NCBI GenBank assembly: GCA_001600055.1
Contig: BCIV01000013.1
Span: forward strand, 434,001 to 498,000
Source of the DNA: Filobasidium wieringae
Taxonomy: Eukaryota; Basidiomycota; Tremellomycetes; Filobasidiales; Filobasidiaceae
Direction: 5' to 3'
DNA length: 64,000 bases
The translations under genes and the position numbers were made by a program. Of this stretch, positions 23,077 through 35,184 are shown one piece after another. The first letter of the stretch is position 1, and every line of letters begins with the position of its first letter. Below the pieces are notes generated by a model. It had not been told where the DNA came from and ran no database searches. It saw only the letters and a program-made list of their open reading frames with translations.

Positions 23077-25012
23077 CTATGCTCTGACAGGGTCAATCAC
23101 TCTGCCATCCTTGATAACAGCCCCCGGTCTTGTCAAAATCTCGACTCCAGTTTCGGTAATCCTGGATAGACATAGCAGGTCAATTCAGGGTTGACAAGCG
23201 AGATTCAGGCTGTTACTCACAGAATCGTCTCCTCAAATTGAGCGCTCTTCTTTCCGTCTTTAGTAACGGCAGTCCAGTCACTATAGATGGATCATGGTTA
23301 GCTCAAGCACCGTTCACCCTGACGTCCTCTCAATACTTACTCTCGCCAGTGATCCAGAGCGGCGGTACCGACGTTGATCATGGGCTCAATAGTGAAAATC
23401 TGACCGGCTTCCATTTTACCAGGAGTTTTGGATCCACCGTAATGTACGATGTTAGGATTGCAGTGGAACTATAGAAGTCATCTCAGTATCAATCGTTCTG
23501 CATCTTCCATGTGTCTACTGACCAGTTGGTTGATTCCGTGACCAGTGTATTGTCGAACGATACCGAAGCCTTTTGGCTTAACGATCGACTCGATCTTGTT
23601 TCCGATATCTCTATACAAGACACCAGGTTTACAGATAGCGATAGCGCAATCGGTGGCTTCTTTGGTCGTGGCCACCAAGGTCGCGGTTTCCTCGTCAACC
23701 TTTCCGACTGGGTAGGTGGCGTTCAGGTCCCCGTGGTAACCACCGTGGTCTAGAAAAATCGAGGGCGTATATCAGCTCGATCTGAAAGGAACTATTCTAG
23801 CAGAAAGTCGGCTTACATAACGTAACATCGAGGTTGACAATATCTCCCTCCTCTAATCATATATCGCAGTCCGATAAGCGACAGTTTTGCATACCAATCT
23901 ACCCAAAGAAGCTTACCCAATGGTCGTTGATCTGGGATTCCCTGATGTCACGTGGAGTATCAACACCCAGCTAAACGACTTGGAAGGACAACAGAAGCAG
24001 ACCTACATGACAAATGACCTCGTTTACCGACCTGTCAATAATAACTGATTAGTGCACATTCCTTCATAAAAACTCAAATGCCTTCTTTTCGCTCACGTGC
24101 AGACACTCTTAGGGAAGCAAACGTAGTTCAAGGGACTAGGGTAACTATCGCGCTTGATACATTCCTCATGACATATACGGTCTAATTCGTCAGTGGTTAT
24201 TCCTGGCTTGACATGCGAAGCAACGATATCGAGGACTTCTCGTGCAAGCTGAGGACAAAGGGAAAATGATTTAGCTCAGATCACAAGGCAACAGAGTTCA
24301 AGGCGGACATACAGCGCAGACTTTCCTCATACCCTCAATCTCTTCCTTGTTATGAATCTTGGTTTTATGTCGTGACCTCACTTCGATGGCTGATTCTCCC
24401 TGAGCTGTAATAGTATGTCGAATTTAATACCGCAGGGTGATTGCGATGAGTCCGGCTAGCACTAACGATGGTCGGCATAGTCTGGTCGAGCAATATTGCT
24501 TGGTACCACTCGTTTAGCACTCAATGGGTATTTTGGTCGAAGGTCACCGGTCCATTTGTAGTTGGACATGTTAAGGGGGATTCCTTTGGCTTAAGATAAC
24601 TGGCTCAGAATGCGAAGGGAGTCAATGATACATTCCGCGACTCACCATCGATTCCAGAGGTAGCTGCACTAGCATTAGCAGCTGCTAAAGACTGCATGAA
24701 CGCATGAACCTGCTTGTGCGAACCCTATACAATCCTGATCGCTTAGCTAATCTCCCGAGGCACATTCATTCGACGTGCTAACCCCTGAGCATAGGCAGGT
24801 CAGTGAAAGTCGGAGGATGATCTCATAGTCATCGCTCACAATGTTTCTTAAAACAATCCTGATCACAGAAGAATGATCCGGGGATCCCGAGCCTGAAGGA
24901 AAGCGGATAAGCTGACGAAGCTATATGTCTGAGTTGTGCAGACATACTTTTTGCAGGTGGGGCATTCCAGCCTGGAGGCTTCCTTTTCCTTGCATCCGAT
25001 ACACTTTGTCAT
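23077..25012 (-). CDS. MAP1: methionine aminopeptidase type 1
   Basis: Removes the initiator Met from nascent proteins at the ribosome. The N-terminus [22 protein letters not shown] is the zinc-finger region typical of eukaryotic Map1. The catalytic domain follows: [34 protein letters not shown] with the first metal Asp, [16 protein letters not shown] with the second Asp, YTGHGI with the metal His, and [10 protein letters not shown] and FEETIL with the two metal Glu. It stops at 23077. The ATG at 25012 is the first in the open frame and fits other Map1 proteins. Many introns, several of them tiny. It lies 315 nt downstream of the chromodomain-Rtt109 gene on the same strand. Confidence 0.93.
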
Positions 25013-25327
25013 TGCTTCTGAAGCTGAAATGAGCGGATGGTAAGCCAAGCAGCTGAGGGTTGAGAATGAAGTTACGCTGAAAGTTCGAAAGCATATTTAC
25101 AAAGTTGCTTCAACCTCGATAATCATGCGGAAGCAATTATACGCCTTCCGCCATATCTCGGTTCCGGATATGCAGACATACAGTCGAAGTCATGAGAACC
25201 TTGTGGACAGCTACATATCTTCGACTCCTGCTGCTACTACTAGCATGCAAATAGATTTGGTTGTTTCACATCATACAATCGTCCCAGCGTTTATGCTACT
25301 CTTTGGTGGATTGCGCCAACACGTGTT
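25013..25327. other. intergenic between two minus-strand genes
   Basis: 315 nt holding the MAP1 promoter and the 3' end of the Rtt109 fusion transcript. No other gene seen. Confidence 0.5.
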
Positions 25328-28300
25328 CTACTCCATGTCCTTCCAAGTCCTACAAATGGCAGCGTCGTCAGCTTTCCATATTCTTTTTATACGCTGGATT
25401 CGAAAACTGCTTACCTCCCTCTGCTCAAATAGAGCGCTGCAGGGACTTCCAGCCTCGTCTTGTAACCTCCACATACAGATATACGCCCTCTTCGGTAATT
25501 CCTGAGATGGCGCTTGCGAAGTGGACTGAGAGACAGTAGGCTTCTTCTTCCTCCTGACTGGCACCAGTACATTTACAGAACTGCTAGACCGAGCAGTCTC
25601 CTCGGTCCTTTTCTCAAGTAGCACAGGCTCAGATTTCTTCTCAACATAAGCTTTGCACGACTGGTTCCATCTTTCTTCTCCAATTTCTTGTTTGATGATA
25701 TTCGCGATCTCTGCTAGAAATCGTGTGGAAGCCGTCAGGGCGAGAGTACGGGAGGCAAAGTCGTGATTGAGCAAGCAAGCTACGATCCTACTGACTATCC
25801 CACCGGACAACCCAGAGGAGCTCTGTAACTTTTCTTCGAGCTTAGCGGTTTGGATGGCAGCATCGGGAATAGGCTCAAGAGGAATCACAGCCATTCCGAT
25901 GAAACCGGTGATGTCACCAGGCTGACACTCTTGCCTCGCTGCTAAAGTCGTCCAGAATTCGTCAATCTTGACCGGTTCCAAGGCTTTCGCGTACTCCTTC
26001 CTCTCTTTGGCTTGTTCCGCTTTTCGCTTCTCCTTTGCCGCCTTGATTCCAGTCGATTCCGATCCAGCCTTGTTTATCGACTGAGCTTGTCTTTCTCGTT
26101 TCAAAGAAGACTGAGCTTGCGTGATCCGGAGGGATATAAGCTCGTTGATATATCGAGCCTTGGGGTCGTCCTCGAGGTACGGAACGATGTATCCAATCTT
26201 GACCACGGATGGATTAACAGGTGTAGGACTGAGAGGCGTGCTTTCTACTCCAGTGTAAGGGACGTCATACGACCAAACTACGCCTTCTGGAAGCTGTTGA
26301 TTCGATGCACCCATAGTCCGTTCCGATTCGGCAGGCTCCAGCCCTGGAAGCCAGCATTTGAGCTGGAACTTGTACTCCTCACCCACCGACGCGCCATGCA
26401 CCTCCAAGGCAGCTCGCTCAAAGACAGATCGCCACCACTTACAGAGACCTAACCCTGAGAGAGTCTTTTTCGTCCCGCTTTGGACGGAATTAGGGAAGAG
26501 GTATTGATTTTGAGCTCTGGCGAATAACTGACAGTAGACTCGAGGAGTAGGTCGAGTAGCGGGACTCATGTAATATTTGAGAACTGAGGTCATCATAAAT
26601 GATGTCACTGGAGGCGACTTGTATTCTACGGATAGGGCGCTTTGTCCAGACGAGTCCACTTTGGAGATGTAAAGCAGGGTGGAGAGTGTAGTCGGGATGG
26701 TGTATTGGTATGCCTCTAGAGCACATAATATGACTGGTTCACTCTGCGAACCTGCTGTATCTTGGGCGTTTCCTGTAATGGTGACAAGGAAATGGGTCTC
26801 CCAAACCTTTTGAGAAGTTTCGGTATATGGAAATAAGTTCGAGGTCCGTTTCGCTTGAGATTGTGTCACATCGATTTCGACGGAAAACGGTAGTGCGGCA
26901 GTCTCGAAACTCTGTTTTAGGGAAGCCAAAAGGCTGATCTGAGGTATGGTCGCTGTATTTGTGGGTAGAATAGCATTGAAGCTTGCTTGAGGGGTTTCAG
27001 TGGCCGGATCATCTATGTGGCTCGTGTCTACTTCCATATCGACATCCCCTTCCAGAAGGAGGGGAGTAGTTTCAGCCTCGGCACTTGATCCCGCCAGCGG
27101 TTCACTCGACTCGATCGGGAAACCCATGTTAGCGAGCTCTTGTGCCTGAGGATAGGTTTCGACCTCGGGAGTCTGCTCATAATCAGACTCTTCTTCGTCT
27201 GATGCTTCGTCCAGTATATCCAATTGGTCCCTTAAACGCCGGTTCTCCTTATTGACCTTCTTTAGGGTGTTCTCTGCTTGTGTTGCGCGACGAGTCTCAT
27301 CCATCAACTCGAAGCGCAATCCAGCGCATTCCCTTTGCAGCACAGGATAATGGCTAGCTCGTTTCCTCAGTTCGTCACCGGTAGCACGATTTTGCTCAAG
27401 CAGGAATCCAAGCTTGCTGGACAAGTCTGTTATCTTCCCACGCAGACCTTGTATCCCTGCCTCTGCATGTAGCTTTTGTTGCTGTAAACCGAATTGTAGT
27501 TGAGATTTCAGTAAATCAACCTCTTCTTGAAGACTATTGTTAGATTCCGCCAACTCGTAAGCTTTGTTACTTGTCTCTTGGTATAATTCTCGGTGGAATT
27601 GAAGGTCATCGGAGGTCGTCTTCAAAGAGGATGCCAGCCTATCTAGATTGCCTTCTAAATCCGAGATCCGACTCTCGCGGGAACGAAGGAGTTCATCCAG
27701 TTCAATAAGTTTCAAGTCCATAGCTGTCCCTGCAGTTGAGCTTTCAGCCTGAACATCGGTTCGGTCCTGTAAATATGGAGTTGAGTTTGGAATTCAGATT
27801 GATTACAAAGCATATAGGAAAGAAAGAGCGACCTACATCCACGTCCCCGGGATTTGTAAGCGAATTCATATGAGTCTTAACATGTTCTTGCAAGGTCTTT
27901 ATTGAATCAAGGCATGATTCACATTCTGGCCAACCACAAGCGAACACTGTCAAGCGAAAACGCGTTTGCCTTCAGTTTAATCGTTGATTAGTGGCTGATG
28001 TCGAGCTTACAGGTAATAGCCTGAATTGGATTTGTATCCTGATCATCTTCGTGTTCTGGAGGTTTCGACGCTGAGGGAACTTCTTCTACAAGCTGATTTC
28101 CACAGAGAATTGGCCAATTAGAGTCGAGAGATCCTAGACAAGGGAAAGAGCTCGTAAAGTCGACCTACCATATCCATACGCCCTCCGAGGGCTTCACATC
28201 CAGCCTCGGGCTGCTGAACGGCCGTGACTTGACTGCGAGCCCGAAAGGGATCTTCCGAACCAGTGTTGTCTGCCAGCTGTTGCTCTGAAATGGGCGGTTT

Positions 28301-30102
28301 ACCTCGAGATTTAGCTAGCTTAGGTGTTGTAGGATCGCGCAATGGACTCGAAAAATCCTCGATCGTGTCCTGAGTCTGATCAACGACTTGGCTGGTGGGA
28401 ACATGGGCAAGACTATCGTTGAATTCCTTGGCAGTCAGTTGCTGTATCGGTCTCATAGATGAACGAGTTGGGGTGGAAAACGCAGGTTCTGCCGGATAGA
28501 TGTCAACTGGTGGCGGATCTTCCAGTTCGTCTTCAAGAGTCATATCTTCCTCGTCTATAGCATCGACCGAGCCTTCGCCTGTGCGTACATCCTCAATGGG
28601 TATCAACGGTGCAGATCCTTCACTACCGGGATCTAGTTCCATTCCAATTGCAACCAACAGATCCAACCCCTCCTGGAAAGCAATGGCCTGAGAGGGGGCT
28701 ATATCAGTCAACGGGCTCGACGCCGTTGACTCTCTTGTGACCCCGGCATCCTCTAGCATCTCCGACTGGTCTTGTACAGCCAATTCTTGTGGAAATCGAG
28801 CCTCCAGCTCGACATAGACCTCGGTTCTAACCTCTTCTTTTTCAGAACCGGAGTTCTGACTTTCTTGAGAGGGTACATTGGTAGACATGGTTCCCGGCAC
28901 AACGTCATCATCCGAATCTTCGGTGGTTGTCGTGAATCGAACATGCTTTTTCTCTGGCGCTGGCGGGGTATTTTTCTCTGGCACTGGTGGGGTGGTTGGC
29001 GGACTCTCTCTGGATCGATGATTAGGGGTGTCCGAAGGTTGTTCCAGGATCCGTTCATTCGCTGGAAAGATCGCCGCTGCCAGAGCCGCTGCTACTACCG
29101 GTGTTGAATGCCGCTCAATAGATCCCCCATCTTCCCTCTGTCGAGCCTTCGCAGTCTCCCTTGTTCGGATTTTGGTGGCTCTAGGCGTCGTTTCCGTATG
29201 CGTATCATCAACTGAGATTTCTTCTTGCATATTAGGTTGGTGCTTTTGGTCGCCCGATATATGCCTCGCATCGTCTGTGTCTGACAACACTATAACGTCT
29301 TCCTTCTCTGCTTCCGGCTCTCTCGATCTTGATTTGGATTTGCTTATCGATCGTGAATTGACAGTACGGCTGGACTTCGTGCGGGAGATAGGCGAAGAGG
29401 GTACAGTTGGAAGGTCAATGTCTTCCACTTCTATGTCCCGCGCAATTGTACTGCTTTTTCTCAGTCGTTTAGATTTTGGAGTTGTCGTTGTGGCTATGAA
29501 GGAGATATAGATTGATATTGATTGCTGCTTCGAGTACAGCCAATCCAAAGAGACTTACCTGCAGCTGAACTCCTAGTCCTGCGCGAAGGACCAGCTGCCG
29601 GCTGGTCTCCTGCTAATATAGATCCTCTCTCAGGAACAGATTTGACTGTATCGACATCTTCCAGTTCATCTGTTGCCCTCGACCCTGCTCTTTTCCTCTT
29701 CTGCCCGACATTCGCTCTCACTGAAGTCTTGCCCTTGCGAGATATCGAGCTTTCCGACTTTCTACGGCTCGATTGCTTCCTGGCTTTGGGGCGTTCTCCT
29801 TCTGATTCTTCGCCTGCGTCTTCTTGGTATTTCCCAACTATTGTGGGATCCTGCCTTTTCTTCTGTTTCCACTCCTGAATAAGGGGGTCCGTACATCCCG
29901 TCTTTGTAACCCATGTCGGTTTCCATCCCTTTCCTGTGTCCGGATCGATCCCTCTCCATTTGACCAAGAATTCTCCAGTCGTGCCTCCACTAGATGAACT
30001 CTTCATGCGTTCGTCTAGGATACAGACTGCTGAATACAGTTCTTCGTCATCGCCCAGTGTTCGGTCGAACTGAGTCGAAGGTTGTGTCTCGGTATCGCTC
30101 AT
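25328..30102 (-). CDS. RTT109: chromodomain - C2H2 zinc finger - coiled coil - Rtt109 histone acetyltransferase fusion
   Basis: Five exons (30102-29559, 29493-28169, 28092-28011, 27946-27837, 27766-25328) join in phase to 1500 codons. Residues 20-85 are a chromodomain (YSAVCILDER, EFLVKWRGID) with cage aromatics Tyr23 and Trp49 but Ile52 in place of the third. Residues 90-620 are disordered, Ser/Glu/Thr-rich. Residues 654-676 are a C2H2 finger (C-x4-C-x12-H-x3-H). Residues 703-870 form a coiled coil. From about 960 the KAT11/Rtt109 domain is complete: LEAYQYTIP, LYISKVDSSG, LFARAQNQYLFPNSV, CKWW, EDDPKARY (the catalytic-site Asp pair of yeast Rtt109, here 1220-1221), and the basic end LVPVRRKKKP. 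Rtt109 acetylates new histone H3 (K56, K9, K27). Usual Rtt109 proteins are 400-600 aa, so about 950 residues are extra. Confidence 0.85.
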
Positions 30103-30386
30103 AATTGAAGTCAGCTTGCAATGTTGCGAAAGGGTTTGCCAGGTCAATGCATTGCTAATAGTTCTTTGCTGGATGAGTAAAGACGCTGTTTATTCTAGTG
30201 ACAATCTTTACACGATAGCTACGTCGTGACATAAAAGTATAGCAAAAGTCCAGTAATCTCCCAGAGGCTCTCTAATTCCAACTGATGAGGTCAAGAGCGC
30301 GTGACGCGTTCTAAATGGGCAGAGGGGACGATAGATCGCCATAGATCACATTACAGCTATTACAAACGTCAAGTCAAGCTTCCGTA

Positions 30387-31931
30387 TTATATAACTAGAG
30401 GGAAACCCTCTTCTAGTGTCTTGACATCGAACTTTTGGTCTTGCGCAACGTTACGCAGAGCCGTAAGAGCTTTTCCTTGCTCTTTGAAGATCTGCACATC
30501 GATGGAGCCGTGTTCAGCTGATGAACATGCAGTCCAGTCTGTCTCGAAAGGGCTTACTCGTAGAAGTTCTTGCTCAGATTCTATACTCCAGTCAAACCTT
30601 CCATTTGTCGAGTATCCTTGTTCAACCACTTGCTTCAGCCTCAAAATGGCTGCCCAGAATTCTGCCAATCGTCCTTCCATCCTTCCGCCATTTCCAGCCA
30701 CCTCGTAAGTCTTGACGACATCCTTGAGCAGCTTGTAGGTCTCCTCTTCTTGTCGAGTCATATCTGATCCCTTCACGGTTCTCACAAGCAGAGCAAAGTC
30801 GGACACATATCGGATCAACAACGAGAAGACGCGACCAGATTGAGCTGCTAGCTTCTCCTGAGAGAGCGATAAAGTCTGAGTGATCTCCTGATATGCAGCA
30901 CTGAGTTGTTCTTGTAGAGTCTATTGGTAGCGGCGATCAGTCGGGATGGTTCGCGACTGACAACAATGTACGAGAAACTTACATCGAAATATTTGCGCTG
31001 ATCTGCCTCGTGTCTAACCTGTGTCTCGACTCTCTGCTTCATAGATTCGTATCCTTTCAACTGTACAGGTAACAATCTAGAAGAAGCGAAACACACGGTA
31101 AGATCACCATGATGATATGGATGATTTGTCGGTAATACTCACCCGCTTCTACTTGGGTTGTGCCTTTGTGCCTCATCGAACATATCCTTCGAGATATACT
31201 GATCGCCTGGCCATTGATGCTCCTGACCATTGGCAGCAGGAGTAGCATAGTACACGTAAGACTGTTACCGTTGTCGTGGTTTCCTCAGTAAAATAAACTC
31301 TTCAACCGCTGAATTCGACTGAACTCACTCTCAACTCGCTCTGAGCAGGATCGATCACCCCAAAAGCCACCTTCTGTAGCCTTTCTTGGAGGGTCTTCTT
31401 CTTAGGCACAGCTGATCCAGATACACTCGCAAACAAGCTTCCTCGCTGTTGATTGCTTGAAGGGCCAAAGATTCCTAGGGTAGAGCTGTTGAGAGTAGAT
31501 TGTTGTAGGGATTGTTGCTGCTGCTGCTGCTGTTGTTGAGGCTGTTGCTGCTGGCTTTGAGACTGAATCCCAAATAGAGAGCCGGTTTGGTTTTGGCCCT
31601 GGACATTGTTGGTACCAAGAGTGCTACCGAACAACCCGGTTGATGGTTGAGGTTGATTCTGCTGGGCAGGAGTTTGACCGAACAAGGAAGTTGAAGGCTG
31701 AGTTGATGCCTGGGGAGCTCCAAAGAGACTGCCCCCAAGAGGAGCTGCTGGTTTCGAACCAAACAAGCTTCCTCCTGTAGGCTGGTTCATAGAAGCGTTG
31801 TTGGTGCTGCCAAACAAGCTTCCACCTGTTGCAGCAGGTTGCTGTTGATTGTTTTGCTGCGTGGTATTACCGAAACTGAAACTGCCTGATGCCGCTGGCT
31901 GCGTTGTCGTGGTACCAAATGAGAAGGCCAT
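30387..31931 (-). CDS. NUP57: FG nucleoporin of the Nup57/Nup54 type
   Basis: The N-terminal 170 residues are FG repeats (MAFSFGTTTT, then repeated SLFG units and a Gln tract). After LQERLQKVAFGVID comes the structured part: a region with YYATPAANGQEHQWPGDQYI, then LPVQLKGYESMKQRVETQ, which matches the conserved PV-x3-GF-x2-L motif of Nup54/Nup57, followed by coiled-coil helices (EQLSAAYQEITQTL, RQEEETYKLLKDVVKTYE). Stop at 30387. Nup54/Nup57 belongs to the Nup62 central-channel complex. Exons are separated by about four short introns. It is the first of three co-oriented genes linked to the nuclear pore. Confidence 0.85.
31512..31553 (-). repeat. polyglutamine-coding CAG/CAA tract in NUP57
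   Basis: A run of mostly CAG/CAA codons (seen as ctg/ttg on the plus strand) within the FG region of the nucleoporin, a likely length-variable microsatellite. Confidence 0.7.
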
Positions 31932-32204
31932 GTTGCAAAATCGAAAACCTATATCAGATCAGCAAGAGAAGTTCGCAACTCCTCCTTGACCCGGCCAGAT
32001 GAACGATTCGTACCGTGATGCGACATCACAACAGGTCAATCGACCTGCCGCGAGAACAATTCGCCAACCGGAAGCGCGATACCTCGTTTTTGGGCTGATC
32101 ATCCATGATTTATTGCTACACTACTCTACACAGTCGTTATCTGACAAGACTTCAAATGCTACATAAGCCCATAGGGTCATCAATCTCTTCTTACTCATCA
32201 CCGA

Positions 32205-34781
32205 TCAAACGTGACCGCGTGGTACCAATTCAGCTTTAGCGATTTCGTAAACCATCAACTTTCGGACGTCTTTCATATCGTCCTGCGAAAACTCCCAAGC
32301 AGCTCCTGAAACTGCATCGTCACCGTCACCAACTCCACGAGCACGATGCTCCAACGTTTGACAACTGAAAACGCCGCAATCTGACCCGTTGTTTTGTTGA
32401 GGGGATGCCTAATCCATGTCTTGAATCAGCCAAATTTGTGGAACTCGAACGAAAATATGAACATACATTGTCTTGATAGTCTGTCCAACCTGTAAAATCG
32501 AACGGTGTCTTCTTCTTGTCCATATGCTCAGCATCTAAGTATTTTCGTAATCTCTATCTCAGAGGGACTCCGTCAGCCCAGCTCATAACCAGGAAATGGA
32601 GTTCAGCTTACCTTGTACACTTCAGAACTGGGTGTGCCTAGCGAATCATAGCATTCAAGACGTTTGTCCTTGAAATTGATGGCGCCACAAATCCAGTGCG
32701 TGTTTCCCTTGTTGATTGGGAATACGATGACATCTTTAGCAAAAATATCAATCTGCCGAACCGGTCATAAGCAATTGGATTCATTTTGCACATGTACAAA
32801 CCCTAGCCCGCTTACCTTCTTTGTCCATCTTCCAACTTTAGACGCCGCATAGTCTTGAGTTAACTTGGCGTAAAAGAAGCTGTTAAAGCAGTGGATATCC
32901 CTCTTCTTCTGCTTCTTTCCGTCGACCTCGATCATCTCTTTATCCGCCCGCTGCTGCAGTAGAGCCATGTAGAAATTGATGACTTCATCGTTAAGCCATT
33001 GACCAGGTCCAAGCAATCGCAAATCCTTGAATTCCACTTGTTCTCGAGCGATCTGACTCTTGAACCTCTTGTTGGCGAGCGCTGCTTCCGCCTATGCAGG
33101 GAATGAGTTGGTAAGTGAGACCGAACAAAAAGGGAAGGAACCCAGAACCGACCTCTTTTCTCATGTCTTCGGTGAGCGCCGGTACGGGTGCTACAGCGGG
33201 CGCAGCAGCTTTCCTGGCATTCTCCTCGGCTTCCCTGTCCTTTTCTTTGATTTCCCTCAACTCTTTTTCGAAATTCTCAAGATTAAAGGGTGATTTCTCG
33301 ACACTGAAAGGTTGGCTGTATTAGCCTTTGGCTGCCTTGTGCGGTTGGCAGGCACTCACGGTTTTTTCACGCGGTTCAAAAGTTTCAACAGGTCACCATC
33401 GCCCTTAATCTTGGGCTGTCCCGTAGGCTATCTCATCGTCAACGTCAGTCTTCTATTTGAATATTTGTCTGGAGGAGATCGACTGACCAAAATCCTTGAC
33501 GATTCGACATTCTTCAGACCAGCTCTTCCACCTCTCCTCTTGACGGTACCTGCATCTGAGACTAAAAAGTTCCGTTTAAGACACATCTCGGTCAAGACGT
33601 CTTGACGTCAAAGCTTACCTTTCAGGCTCTGTATGTTCACACCCTGAGCCCTGAATCGCTTCTCAAATTCATCGGCACCCGTAGGTTCAGCCTTATGCTG
33701 TCGATTTACGTAGCGCATGCGAGGTTTATCAGCGGAGGAAGATGGAGTATCTGTCTTGACGCCCGCGACCATTTTGGTATAATCTTCGAAACGTATCGGC
33801 TGCGGTTCTGGATACTCTGTACTAAGCATTTCTACGTGATAGAACTCGATGTCAACATCACCGTACATCCGGGCCGAACGTCTTAATCGCTCACTTTGTG
33901 ATTGGGCTGGATAGGCATCCCGCATCATCTTGTTTCTAGCCAGTCGTCGAGTGTCCGGTTTGAAGCTCATGACTTTGGGTAGTCCGTTAGGCTTGTCAAA
34001 CCCTGGGGCAATCTGCAGTCCCCTAGGTGCAGAATCGAATCCAGGTCTGCCGTGCCTGCGTTCAGATTCTCTACCCCTATAAGGGGTATGAGGGTTGTAA
34101 TAGGAGGTATTACGGGATTTTGGGACTAGTGCTATGGGATCAGGGGATTCTGGTAGTAGATGTTGCTTAAGTTTCGTAGAACGAGGTGGTGTGCCGGAAG
34201 TCAAATCGATGATTAGGGGTTCAGCATCACTGGTGGATGCGTTGTTGTCTTCCTCAACGTCTGCCGTATTTGATATCCTGCTTGGCCCTGCTACCGGCTG
34301 CTCCACCATACCAAATGGGATGTCTTCGCTCGTTTGTCCGTCCTCCTTCATGCTGAGCATCTCTCCGTTCGTGGGAGACTCGACTGGTACACGATATCCT
34401 TCTAACTCTGTCGTCCGCTCGTGAACAGGAGTCACTGAGAAACCGAATATATCCTCTTCCATAGACTCAGGCAGAGGGATGGTATTATTGAAAGGGGAAG
34501 TAGGAGTTGCTGAGAGATATGGTTGTGTATGTGAGTTAGTGAGTCCATTTCACATCGCACATCAACTCACCTTGCTTTGTGAAGTCTTTAATCTTTTGCC
34601 AAGTGCGGGTAAGAAAGTCAGAGATCGATGTACCAGGGTCCTGAACCGATTCCGAATCTGTTCGATGGATCTTTCGTTTCTTGAGCTGGGGCTGGGAAGA
34701 GTGAGAGGCAGATAGATCCTCGAATGAATCGATAGGCAGAGAGCGTTTGTTGTTAATAGGTGGTGATGCATACGCCATCAT
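32205..34781 (-). CDS. ULP1: Ulp1-type SUMO protease (C48 cysteine peptidase)
   Basis: The start gives MMAYASPPINNKRSLP and a basic KKRK stretch, followed by about 350 disordered residues. The C48 domain is complete: LRLLGPGQWLNDEVINFYM, HCFNSFFYAKLTQDY, VIVFPINKGNTHWICGAINF with catalytic His, LECYDSLGT with Asp, and QQNNGSDCGVFSCQ with the oxyanion Gln and nucleophile Cys. It ends KAELVPRGHV at 32205. Ulp1 matures SUMO and removes it from proteins; in yeast it is held at the nuclear pore. Here it sits between two FG-nucleoporin genes on the same strand. Introns are short, some very small. Confidence 0.93.
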
Positions 34782-35184
34782 GTACAGCGTACACAGCAGA
34801 TGGGAAGGATATGCTTTGTCAACTAAGAAGTTCGAAGCAAGATACGAAGTTGACTGTTTGTAGAGAATCGCTGCTGTTCAAAATATTGGTTCATGTGAGA
34901 GTGCTGATAGCTTATTCTGAAGTTTGGGTATTCGTCAGGGTAATCTACAGACCTGAGACTTCGCGCCCCAAAGTTCAAATGCTGATCATTAACCATCAAT
35001 GCTATTTGTGTATACAACGAGTTCTCTGCGTCCTTCTTCTCAACGAAGATAGGCTCGAAAGGGTCTTTTACATCTGTGAATACCTTGGTATCTCATAGTG
35101 CTGGCGGTTGTCTCGTATCCGCCTTTGTCGTCACCAAGAATCGTCAGGGAATCAGAGTCGGAAATCATATGGTTTGATCCATGT
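34782..35184. other. intergenic between ULP1 and the Nup1-like gene
   Basis: About 400 nt with no supported gene. It should hold the ULP1 promoter and the 3' untranslated region of the upstream nucleoporin gene. Confidence 0.5.

Noticed and set aside
25410..25510. Alternative frame at the 3' end of the Rtt109 exon (ITEEGVYLYVEVTRRGW)
   Set aside because: No splice pair supports a switch, and the Rtt109-like basic end lies just upstream in the main frame.
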